Shown: positions 25,610 through 32,249 of the stretch, one piece after another
How the letters are laid out: every line of letters begins with the position of its first letter
Numbering within the stretch: the stretch's first letter is position 1
DNA from: Bacteroidaceae bacterium
Lineage (GTDB): Bacteria; Bacteroidota; Bacteroidia; Bacteroidales; Bacteroidaceae
Direction: 5' to 3'
NCBI GenBank assembly: GCA_024401095.1
Contig: JAKSLR010000034.1
Coordinates: 1 to 32,249 of the forward strand
DNA length: 32,249 bases
Position numbers and translations under genes: made by a program
Notes under the pieces: generated by a model
Told to the model about the DNA's origin: nothing
Seen by the model: the letters and a program-made list of their open reading frames with translations, nothing else
Databases searched by the model: none

Positions 25610-27214
25610 TTATTCTACAACAAAAGAGTAAGTCCACAATACTTCTTTTCCTTGTTTGTCAAAGCCTTTCAGTACTACATCGTAATTGCCGGTCAAGTCC
25701 GATGTATAGAAGGTATAGCTATTTGCCTTTACTTCCGGATTCCAGTATAGTGTATGTCTGAAATCAGGCATAGCGGAGCTTTTTTGCTCCTCATTTTCAT
25801 AGACAGGTAGCAGGAAGCTTGGATGATTCTGTGGAAAATCATAGGAATAAAGTTGTTCGTTATCTCCTAATCTGTACTCAGGCATGTTGCCTTTGAAGGT
25901 CAGGAAAGAAACTACACCTTGGTATACGTTTCCTCCAAATGTATATTTACCTCTGTAAATATGGATATAGTTTATTCTACGGGCGTCGTAGTTCATTAGG
26001 TAATCGATATCCGTAACAGGGATTCCATCCATTAGTGCTAAAGCTGGCCAGTTACTATATCCGCTTCTGTCTGTTTCTGTGGTAAACAGGTATGTTGTGC
26101 CATTTCGCTTATCTTTCTTGACGGTTTCCACAAACTCTATGAAGGTCTCGTTGATGGTTTTCATAGGAGTATATTCAGTGAGGTTGTAGGAAATACTTGG
26201 TTGTGTTCCCAGCAAGTCTGTACCGTATATCTTGTTGTTCTTTTCCTGTTGTGCTGCTTTAAGATATTCTATCTGTGCACCAATGCTACGGTCTGCCAAC
26301 AAATCGTTTTCGTTTACTTTCAATTTTGGCAGTTTGTCAGGAAGAACCTGAGCATATGGGCTAACCAGCACCATATTGCAAGCCGCATCATCTTGATTGT
26401 ATCCGCTTAATCCCACTTGTTGAGTGCCATAAATGTCTGTGGTGTAGAAGTAAATGCTTCCGTCCGATTGTTTGGTTCCGTTGAAAATGGTAGGGGATAA
26501 TCCCATAGTTCCCAGATTGCTTTGAACGAGGTCAGATTCTTCATTCTGTCTTTTTGCCTGTACGATATGACCTTCTATCTCTGGAACGAATTTGCCATTG
26601 TTTGTTCCCAGAAATTGCTGTGGGGAAACTGTAGGAGTCTCATTAGTAGCTTGTATGTCTCTTCGTGTTACACTCAAAGTCATATTTTCTGCGGTAAGAT
26701 TCCCTGGAAGATTCAGGGTCACTTTGCTTCGAGTGGCATAGGTTGTCTGGTTTGTTGCCATTCCTGTGTTACCTTGTACCATTACTGCTGATGGCTCTGT
26801 TGTCCATGCTATATCATCTTCGCTTGAAGCATAAAGCAGGTTTACTATTCCTATAAGTTTTCTATAGAAACTGTCAGTACCATAGTTTCGCATGTATCGG
26901 GTGTAGACACTCATTTCATAGTATCCACTGTGCATGCTTTCAGGAAGGGTCAGTTCTGCCCATCCCTTACCGTCTTTCAGGTCTACCATGGTTTGTACGT
27001 GCACATGGTTGACATCACAGAGTTCTACATAAGCTACACGACTCAGTTTTAGGGGCTTGTGGTTTTCATCCACAGTTTGAATGCTTAGCAAAAGTTTCTC
27101 TCCAGTTAGGTAGATTTCTTTGTCTGTAGTAACCTGTACGTATTCCTTTGCATTTTGAGCTACACACTCCATGCTCAGCATGACTGTGAGTAAAAGAAAT
27201 ATTATCTTTTTCAT
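25610..27214 (-). CDS. Exported protein with macroglobulin-like (MG2) domain and a barrel-less TonB-plug-like domain
   Basis: This 534-aa protein starts at the ATG complementary to 27212-27214 and opens MKKIIFLLLTVMLSMECVAQ, a clear signal peptide. An upstream in-frame ATG at 27298 would add 28 polar residues, hide the signal peptide and overlap the preceding gene, so it is rejected. Residues about 24-125 resemble an MG2/macroglobulin domain (VTTDKEIYLTGEKLLLSIQ and GYYEMSVYTRYMRN). Residues 391-442 resemble the plug of TonB receptors (ALMDGIPV, then INYIHIYRGKYTFGGNVYQGVVSFLTF). No barrel follows; about 90 residues later the protein ends in a beta-rich tail. It lies between DUF4249 and GH97 with short gaps. 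Function is unknown. A periplasmic or outer-membrane partner of the adjacent receptor is inferred. Confidence 0.75.
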   Translation of the reverse strand: MKKIIFLLLTVMLSMECVAQNAKEYVQVTTDKEIYLTGEKLLLSIQTVDENHKPLKLSRVAYVELCDVNHVHVQTMVDLKDGKGWAELTLPESMHSGYYEMSVYTRYMRNYGTDSFYRKLIGIVNLLYASSEDDIAWTTEPSAVMVQGNTGMATNQTTYATRSKVTLNLPGNLTAENMTLSVTRRDIQATNETPTVSPQQFLGTNNGKFVPEIEGHIVQAKRQNEESDLVQSNLGTMGLSPTIFNGTKQSDGSIYFYTTDIYGTQQVGLSGYNQDDAACNMVLVSPYAQVLPDKLPKLKVNENDLLADRSIGAQIEYLKAAQQEKNNKIYGTDLLGTQPSISYNLTEYTPMKTINETFIEFVETVKKDKRNGTTYLFTTETDRSGYSNWPALALMDGIPVTDIDYLMNYDARRINYIHIYRGKYTFGGNVYQGVVSFLTFKGNMPEYRLGDNEQLYSYDFPQNHPSFLLPVYENEEQKSSAMPDFRHTLYWNPEVKANSYTFYTSDLTGNYDVVLKGFDKQGKEVLWTYSFVVE

Positions 27215-27240
27215 TTTCTGTTCTTTTTTAAAGGTTACAG

Positions 27241-28371
27241 TTAAGGCCAGAACTCTGGTCGGTAAAAGGTAGCTCCGAGCAGTCGTGCGTCTACACACTT
27301 ATCTTTTGTCCACTCTTCAATCTTTCCTGTAGGGAAGACTTCATAATTTCCTATTTGATATCCCTTCTGGTAGAGTTCTTTTGGAGTGTTCTCTGCAAGA
27401 TCTTCATCACTCAATACATCGCAGATTTGTTTATAGGTGGAGTTTACATCGCGTGGATAAATGAACATGCGTTGCTGGCTTACATTGCTGCTTATTCCGA
27501 TGTATCCTATGGCTTTATGTTGCTTGTCAGAGCTGCTGATGTTTGTCGGAAGTTCCGATGGCTGAGGGGTAAAGAGTCCTCCCATTTCACTACTGATTTG
27601 TGCTCTGATCTGCTCATATTCGTATTCTCCCTGTGAAATGGAGCGTACTTTTACCAGTGAAGCGTACATTGTAGTAAAACGTGTGTCATCAATAGGAGCA
27701 GAATATACCTTAGCTTCTTGTAACTGGTTGCCACTGAAATTAACAGTCGATGCCAGAATAATGGAGTTACAGTTTGTATGTATCCATCCTCTGTTCTTGT
27801 GATAATCCATTTCCACTATTTTATCAGTTCTTGGATCATATTCATAAGTTGGATCATAAGGTGTAATCACCTCCCAGTCTTCCTCGTAGTACATTTTGTA
27901 ATAGTGTGTTCCTGCATCGTTTGTTGGGGCGGTAGAAACAAGAATCTGTACGTTTTCCTCTGGTTTGTTTTGAGTAAATGACAGGTTAATATTTTCTGTA
28001 CTTACCGGGCGTTGTGGAGTTGAGGTATAAGTTACTCCATCTGCCTCAATCTCTAGTTGATATTCTGTATTGGCGTTGAGATGGCCAACAGGGATGGAGT
28101 AGGAACCTTGTCCTCCCGCGATTGCTTTCCAGACTGTACCGTCTGATCCTGACACTCTTACGAATGCATTATTAACGGCTGGTATCTGGTTGCTTGTGTT
28201 GTTTAAACTATAGGTCTTGGTCAGATGGAAAGTGCAAAGACTGTCGCTAATTATTGTGCCTTCCACTACCAACAGGTCAGTTTCGCCTTCTGGCAATTCT
28301 GCATTGTATTCCTCTACGCAGCTCGTAAATACCATTACGGCCAAAAGGAGAAATGATATTATCTTTTTCAT
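27241..28371 (-). CDS. DUF4249-family outer-membrane lipoprotein
   Basis: This 376-aa protein has a lipoprotein signal ending FTSC, with mature Cys18. The acidic VEEYNAE that follows fits surface export. The N-terminal part (about 30-125) is an Ig-like domain beginning LLVVEGTIISD and including NAFVRVSG and YQLEIEADGVTYTS. The rest is beta-rich, with DEDLAENTPKELYQKGYQIG near the end. This pattern is characteristic of DUF4249 proteins. They are very often encoded next to TonB-dependent receptors of the carboxypeptidase-regulatory type in Bacteroidetes and have no settled function. Here the gene starts 5 bp after the receptor stop. A SusD-like surface partner role is inference. Confidence 0.82.
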   Translation of the reverse strand: MKKIISFLLLAVMVFTSCVEEYNAELPEGETDLLVVEGTIISDSLCTFHLTKTYSLNNTSNQIPAVNNAFVRVSGSDGTVWKAIAGGQGSYSIPVGHLNANTEYQLEIEADGVTYTSTPQRPVSTENINLSFTQNKPEENVQILVSTAPTNDAGTHYYKMYYEEDWEVITPYDPTYEYDPRTDKIVEMDYHKNRGWIHTNCNSIILASTVNFSGNQLQEAKVYSAPIDDTRFTTMYASLVKVRSISQGEYEYEQIRAQISSEMGGLFTPQPSELPTNISSSDKQHKAIGYIGISSNVSQQRMFIYPRDVNSTYKQICDVLSDEDLAENTPKELYQKGYQIGNYEVFPTGKIEEWTKDKCVDARLLGATFYRPEFWP

Positions 28372-28376
28372 GGAGT

Positions 28377-31073
28377 TCAGAATTTTAAGTTTACGGTTAA
28401 GAATGGAATTGGGGCACCAAAGACTGACAGCTTGTAACCCTTAATCTTTCCTTGTTCTTCTACATAGTAGATGCTGTAGGCATTCTTTCTTCCAAGTACG
28501 TTGTATACACCCAGTGAGAAGCTGGTGTGGAACATGCGGGTCAGGTGATGTCCTGGTTCCAGATTGAAAGAAAGGTCCATTCGCATGTAATCTGGCAATC
28601 GGTAACTGTTTCTGTCAGTGTAGTAAGGTTGCTTTTTCTTAAGGGCATAGTCGTAGTACTGTCCGGCAGGGATAGTTGTTGGACGACCGGTGCTGTAGTC
28701 AAAGTTGCAGGACAGGCTTACACGCTGAGTGAACTTGTAGTTACTAACCAGCTTGAATTCATGTGGACGGTCATACTCTGTAGGGAACCATTTACCTCCG
28801 TTTACAGGATTTGCTACACGAGGATCGTCTTGACGCAAGAATGTGCGTGAATAGCTATAGCTTGCCCATCCATTTAGTTTTCCGTATGATTTCTTTACCT
28901 GAAGCTCCACGCCATAGGCATAGCCATTCGTGCTGATGACATCTGTCTCCAAATGGTGATTCATCAGCAATACAGCGCTATTACGGTAATTAAGATAATC
29001 ACTCATCTTCTTGTAATAGGTTTCCAAGGAGTACTCCCAGTTACGATCATTGCTTTCGTAATAGAGGCCAGCTGCAAGCTGCCATCCTTTCTGTGGGGCG
29101 ATGTTGGCATCACTCAGTTTCCAAATGTCTGTAGGCGACATGATACTGGTGTTTGATACCTTATGAATATATTGTCGCATGGTGTTGAATCCGGCTTTCA
29201 GACTCATGTTGTCCATGATGGTGTATCGGGTTGAAAGACGGAATTCTGGTCCCATGTAGTTCTTTATGATGCCGTCTTCTGTCACGGTTTCTTTCAGGGT
29301 ACTTATGCTTGGTAGCTGGCCTTCTGCATATTTGTTGTAGGTTCTTGGACCCATGGCTTGGAAGGCACTTAGGCGAATACCGGCATTCAGACTCAGTTTT
29401 TCGGTTACTTCCCATTCATCGTCCAGGTAAATGGCAGTTTCTAAGGCTTTTTCAGGATCTAACTTGTCAAGCTTGATCTTTGATATACCTAGAGGTTCAT
29501 AGGTTCCTGCCTGGATATTATACAAGATACTGTTCAAACCCATCTTCACCAGATTGTTTTCATGGGTTCTATAGTTGAAATTACCCTTGAAGAAGAACTG
29601 GTTAATACCAAAGGAAAGGCGAGCCGCTTCTGATGCTACTTCGGTCTTGTCGTTGAAGTAGTCGTAGTGATCATAGCCGGCAGAGAATGCAGAACTTAAT
29701 CGCTCATTGATGAATGATTTCCATTCTGCAGAGAAATTCATGTTCTTGTAACCATATTTCTCATACTCGCTGAATGAGAAATGGTCGTTGCTGTAATAGC
29801 CGTAGATGTTGAATTTATTGTGTTGGTTGATGTTCCAGCTCAGTACACCACCCAGGTCATAGAAACCTGCAGTTCCATCACGGTATCCGCTCTTTTCTGG
29901 CAGTTTTTTCATGATCCAGTCACTGTAGGTTGTTCGTCCATTCAGCTGCAGGGAGAGCTTGTTCTTTACGATAGGGAGTTCTAGGTTCAGTTTGCTGGTC
30001 AGGAGTCCTATGCTAGCAGAACCCTGTGCCTTTTCCTTGTTGGCTTCCTTGCTGCTGATACTTAGGACAGATGAGATTCTGCCGCCATATTGGGCTGGTA
30101 TGCTGCTCTTGTAGAGTTCTGCATCGCTGATCATGTCGCTGTTGAATGCGGTGAATAGTCCAAAGAGGTGACTTGGGTTATAAACCGTTCCGTTGTTATA
30201 CAGAATCAGGTTTTGGTCGGTAGAACCACCACGTACGTTGTATCCGCTGCTTGCTTCGCCCACAGATTTTACACCAGGAAGTGTCTGAATCATCTTCAGT
30301 ACATCCGATTCTCCTAATGCAGCAGGAATGTTTTTCAGAAGGGCAGGCTTGAATTTCTCCATACCAATCTGGGTGCTGCGTACGCTCTGTACTCGTCCTG
30401 CCTCTATCACAATTTCCTGCAGCATACGTTCGTCTTCTTCCAGCTCAATTCGTGCAATACCATCACTGAATACCTGGAACTTTCGTTCTGTATCCTTAAT
30501 GTCCATACCACGGATTTCCAAAGTTCTGTAACCCTTTGGAAGTTCCATATGGAAGAGTCCGTCCATACCTGTCAAGGCGGTTACCAATGGGTCATGACAA
30601 ACAATTTGAATGCCTTCCATAGGCTCACCGGTCAAAAAATTGATGACCATACCTTGTATGGCAACCTTCTCTTCTTTCGATGGACGGTTTTTGAAACCTA
30701 TCTCATAGACTTGGTTCTCATTGGCTGCAATGACAGTAGGAATGAATGATTCGCCGTTCCCTTGCTGTCCTTTATGCTGCTTTAGGGCAGGCATGTCGGT
30801 CACCAGTGATCGGCCTGGCATAATGAACAGTGAACCGTTGTATTCAGAAATACGGTAATTGGTATTCTTCAGAACATCTTTGACTTGGTCCAGAGAAATT
30901 GCCTGAGGGTTCTTGATCTTCATTGTGTCAGGAATCAAGCTGTATACCTTCTTTCCAATGTTCTTCTGCAGTTGTTCTACAAGCTGATAGGCTCTGATGC
31001 TGTCGTTTACGTTCTGGGCAGACAGCAGAAGAGGAAGCAAAGCCAGTATAATAATTGATGCAATCTTTTTCAT
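28377..31073 (-). CDS. TonB-dependent outer-membrane receptor with N-terminal STN and carboxypeptidase-regulatory-like domains
   Basis: This 898-aa protein has a signal peptide ending SAQ (18-20). An STN-like (secretin/TonB short N-terminal) domain spans about 25-90 (SLDQVKDVLKNTNYRISEYNGSLFIM). A carboxypeptidase-regulatory-like domain follows at 137-213, with GEPMEGIQIVCHDP and GLFHMELPKGYRTLEIRG. The TonB box is LQEIVIEAG (218-226). The plug spans about 228-345 (ESDVLKMIQTLPGV, YNVRGGSTDQNLILYNN). The barrel runs to the C-terminal NLKF. It is not of the SusC type and has no SusD next to it; the DUF4249 gene follows after 5 bp. Its ATG overlaps the stop of the 225-aa gene (ATGA at 31070-31073), implying translational coupling. 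The substrate is unknown. STN domains often signal to FecR/FecI regulators, but none is seen here. Confidence 0.9.
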   Translation of the reverse strand: MKKIASIIILALLPLLLSAQNVNDSIRAYQLVEQLQKNIGKKVYSLIPDTMKIKNPQAISLDQVKDVLKNTNYRISEYNGSLFIMPGRSLVTDMPALKQHKGQQGNGESFIPTVIAANENQVYEIGFKNRPSKEEKVAIQGMVINFLTGEPMEGIQIVCHDPLVTALTGMDGLFHMELPKGYRTLEIRGMDIKDTERKFQVFSDGIARIELEEDERMLQEIVIEAGRVQSVRSTQIGMEKFKPALLKNIPAALGESDVLKMIQTLPGVKSVGEASSGYNVRGGSTDQNLILYNNGTVYNPSHLFGLFTAFNSDMISDAELYKSSIPAQYGGRISSVLSISSKEANKEKAQGSASIGLLTSKLNLELPIVKNKLSLQLNGRTTYSDWIMKKLPEKSGYRDGTAGFYDLGGVLSWNINQHNKFNIYGYYSNDHFSFSEYEKYGYKNMNFSAEWKSFINERLSSAFSAGYDHYDYFNDKTEVASEAARLSFGINQFFFKGNFNYRTHENNLVKMGLNSILYNIQAGTYEPLGISKIKLDKLDPEKALETAIYLDDEWEVTEKLSLNAGIRLSAFQAMGPRTYNKYAEGQLPSISTLKETVTEDGIIKNYMGPEFRLSTRYTIMDNMSLKAGFNTMRQYIHKVSNTSIMSPTDIWKLSDANIAPQKGWQLAAGLYYESNDRNWEYSLETYYKKMSDYLNYRNSAVLLMNHHLETDVISTNGYAYGVELQVKKSYGKLNGWASYSYSRTFLRQDDPRVANPVNGGKWFPTEYDRPHEFKLVSNYKFTQRVSLSCNFDYSTGRPTTIPAGQYYDYALKKKQPYYTDRNSYRLPDYMRMDLSFNLEPGHHLTRMFHTSFSLGVYNVLGRKNAYSIYYVEEQGKIKGYKLSVFGAPIPFLTVNLKF

Positions 31074-31747
31074 AAACCTTGCTTTTCTAAGAATTGGACA
31101 ATGGAAGCCAATGACATTTCTCGTAAGTCTTTGTTGAATTTTAGTCTATTCGCCTTTGCAAATTGTTGAATCTCTTTGCTTCTTTCTGGGAATAGCTTCT
31201 TGACATCCTTTAATTTCGCTACCTCGTAATCTATACCGTCCTTGCAGAGAAGACAGCTGGTTTTCAAAGCAAATTGCTCTTTGTAAGTGCTTCCGGAAAT
31301 TACTTCCACGTCACGAATATATCTTAGATAGGTATAGAGTTGTAGATTCTTGCCTGCAAAGCTTTCTTTCATGAAGATTCCATCATGAGACACAAATTTG
31401 TCTTGGTCAATGATGAAATACTCTACTCTATTCTGATCAGGAATGATCTGCTTCTTCTCTATTGGACTGACAACAGTAACAATGTTGGTAAATAGGTTCA
31501 GTCTAATGGGAACATTAGGGTATATAATCCCATTAAAGCAGACGGTGCCTGTGTGGAACTCTTCATCTTCGTAGAGGAAAGGAAGATTTACATAGAGTAA
31601 TCTGTTGTAAGGCTGTTCCAGCCTTCCTCTATAAAGAGAAGCATTATCTCCCGCTTCTTTCAGGAATGCATCCCTGGCCTCTGTTAAGGATTGGGCATGG
31701 CTGGAAAGTAAAAATATTCCCAGAACAAGTGTTAAGATAAATCTCAT
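31070..31747 (-). CDS. Small exported protein of unknown function, first gene of the receptor operon
   Basis: I do not recognise this 225-aa protein. It has a signal peptide MRFILTLVLGIFLLSSHAQ. A predicted beta-rich middle section follows (LLYVNLPFLYEDEEFHTGTVCFNG, VEYFIIDQDKFV). A closely spaced cysteine pair SCLLC lies near residue 165. The charged helical C-terminus has the pattern KLFPERSKEIQQFAKANRLKF. Its stop overlaps the receptor ATG, so the two are cotranslated. It begins 124 bp beyond the typA stop, and no clean TAnnTTTG promoter is visible in that gap. A periplasmic accessory role for the receptor is inferred from linkage only. Confidence 0.7.
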   Translation of the reverse strand: MRFILTLVLGIFLLSSHAQSLTEARDAFLKEAGDNASLYRGRLEQPYNRLLYVNLPFLYEDEEFHTGTVCFNGIIYPNVPIRLNLFTNIVTVVSPIEKKQIIPDQNRVEYFIIDQDKFVSHDGIFMKESFAGKNLQLYTYLRYIRDVEVISGSTYKEQFALKTSCLLCKDGIDYEVAKLKDVKKLFPERSKEIQQFAKANRLKFNKDLREMSLASIVQFLEKQGL

Positions 31748-31799
31748 TCAGTATATTGTTTTAAAGATTGTAAATTGTCGTTTTGTGTATAAAGCAAGA

Positions 31800-31832
31800 A
31801 ATCTCAGCCCAATAGTGAATTGGACTGAGATT
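31800..31832 (-). terminator. Stem-loop terminator after typA
   Basis: AATCTCAGCCCAAT (31800-31813) pairs with ATTGGACTGAGATT (31819-31832) over 14 bp with one C-A mismatch and a 5-nt loop. On the minus strand a T-rich stretch (TTTCTTGCTTTATA) follows. It ends typA transcription ahead of the receptor operon, perhaps incompletely. Confidence 0.75.
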
Positions 31833-31871
31833 CCTATAATAATTCATTTCTGCTGAAATGGCATGGTGTTT

Positions 31872-32249
31872 TTATTCACGGTTTGCACGTTTGCGCTCCA
31901 AATGATCCAGAATAATCTTTCTCATTCGCATACTCTTTGGAGTAACTTCAACCAGCTCATCTTCCTTAATGTATTCCAATGCCTCTTCCAAAGAGAAGAT
32001 TACAGGTGGAATAATACGTGCCTTTTCATCAGAACCACTGGCACGCATGTTGGTAAGCTGCTTACTCTTGGTTACATTAATGACAAGGTCATTGTCATGA
32101 ACGTGTTCTCCTACGACCTGGCCGGCATACACATCATCTTGTGGATAGATAAAGAACTTTCCACGATCCTGCAAGTGGTCTATGGCATAGGCAAAGGCTG
32201 TTCCGCTTTCCATGGCAATCATAGAACCATTTGTACGGCGGTCAATGTC
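31872..32249 (-). CDS. typA: C-terminal part of ribosome-associated GTPase TypA/BipA (partial)
   Basis: The gene enters from the right edge; the last 125 codons are present. The fragment begins within DIDRRTNGS, which continues in frame before the first internal Met, and runs through GTAFAYAIDHLQDRGKFFIYPQDDVYAGQVVGEHV-type residues. It ends with TPKSMRMRKIILDHLERKR. These are the family's C-terminal domain signatures, including the VNVTKSKQLTNMRASG-like block that contacts the ribosome. TypA is a translational GTPase that binds the ribosome under stress and cold and aids 50S assembly. The GTPase domain is outside the window. The 3' end is intact, with a stop at 31872-31874. Confidence 0.95.
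   Translation of the reverse strand, partial: DIDRRTNGSMIAMESGTAFAYAIDHLQDRGKFFIYPQDDVYAGQVVGEHVHDNDLVINVTKSKQLTNMRASGSDEKARIIPPVIFSLEEALEYIKEDELVEVTPKSMRMRKIILDHLERKRANRE

Noticed and set aside
27215..27298. Upstream extension of the MG2/plug-like protein by 28 residues
   Set aside because: It would overlap the end of the DUF4249 gene and place polar residues ahead of a perfect signal peptide that starts at 27214.
1..32249. CRISPR array, insertion sequence, tRNA or integration scar
   Set aside because: No regularly spaced repeats, transposase or integrase frames, or tRNA-like cloverleaf sequences were seen in any gap; the intergenic spaces are short and mostly explained by promoters and terminators.

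Overview
This 32 kb window is chromosomal DNA of a Gram-negative Bacteroidales bacterium; a Prevotella/Bacteroides-type gut or rumen commensal is the best guess. The basis is a SusC/SusD pair, many secreted glycoside hydrolases with MKK...AQ signal peptides, TSC-type lipoprotein signals followed by acidic residues, A-rich leaders without Shine-Dalgarno sequences, and repeated TAnnTTTG promoter -7 elements. It is mostly an ordinary chromosomal segment of carbohydrate and peptide-use genes mixed with housekeeping genes. I see no tRNA, rRNA, CRISPR, IS, phage or plasmid gene.

Layout. (1) 1-8931: a compact polysaccharide utilization locus. A divergent sensor-regulator, of which only the first 43 codons are present (1-131, minus), faces susC (370-3435) and susD (3460-5010). 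A strong hairpin and a second promoter separate these from a GH3 beta-glycosidase (5434-7800) and a CE1-like esterase (7819-8931). Four GGAAAA boxes about 21 bp apart lie just upstream of the susC promoter and look like an operator. (2) 8951-16926: housekeeping and peptide use. This part holds a YifB/ComM-type AAA ATPase with a TTG start, two convergent or divergent secreted metallopeptidases (M3 and M28) and methionyl-tRNA synthetase. Strong stem-loop terminators separate the units. (3) 16927-23578: a fucose block. fucI-fucP runs left and a GH95 alpha-L-fucosidase plus a Gfo/Idh/MocA oxidoreductase run right, from back-to-back promoters only 33 bp apart. Fuculokinase and fuculose-phosphate aldolase are not here. 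(4) 23611-31747: a tight five-gene leftward run. In transcription order it encodes a 225-aa exported protein, a TonB-dependent receptor with an STN domain, a DUF4249 lipoprotein, an exported protein with a macroglobulin-like domain and a barrel-less plug-like domain, and a GH97 alpha-galactosidase-type enzyme. (5) 31872-32249: the 3' end of typA/bipA, cut by the window edge.

How the genes work together. The first locus probably imports and trims an acylated beta-linked glycan or glycoside. The fucose block would release terminal L-fucose outside the cytoplasm, import it by proton symport and isomerise it to fuculose. The last operon resembles a nutrient-uptake locus in which SusC/SusD is replaced by an STN-type receptor and a DUF4249 lipoprotein, with a GH97 enzyme attached. 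I regard it as the least explained and most interesting part of the window.
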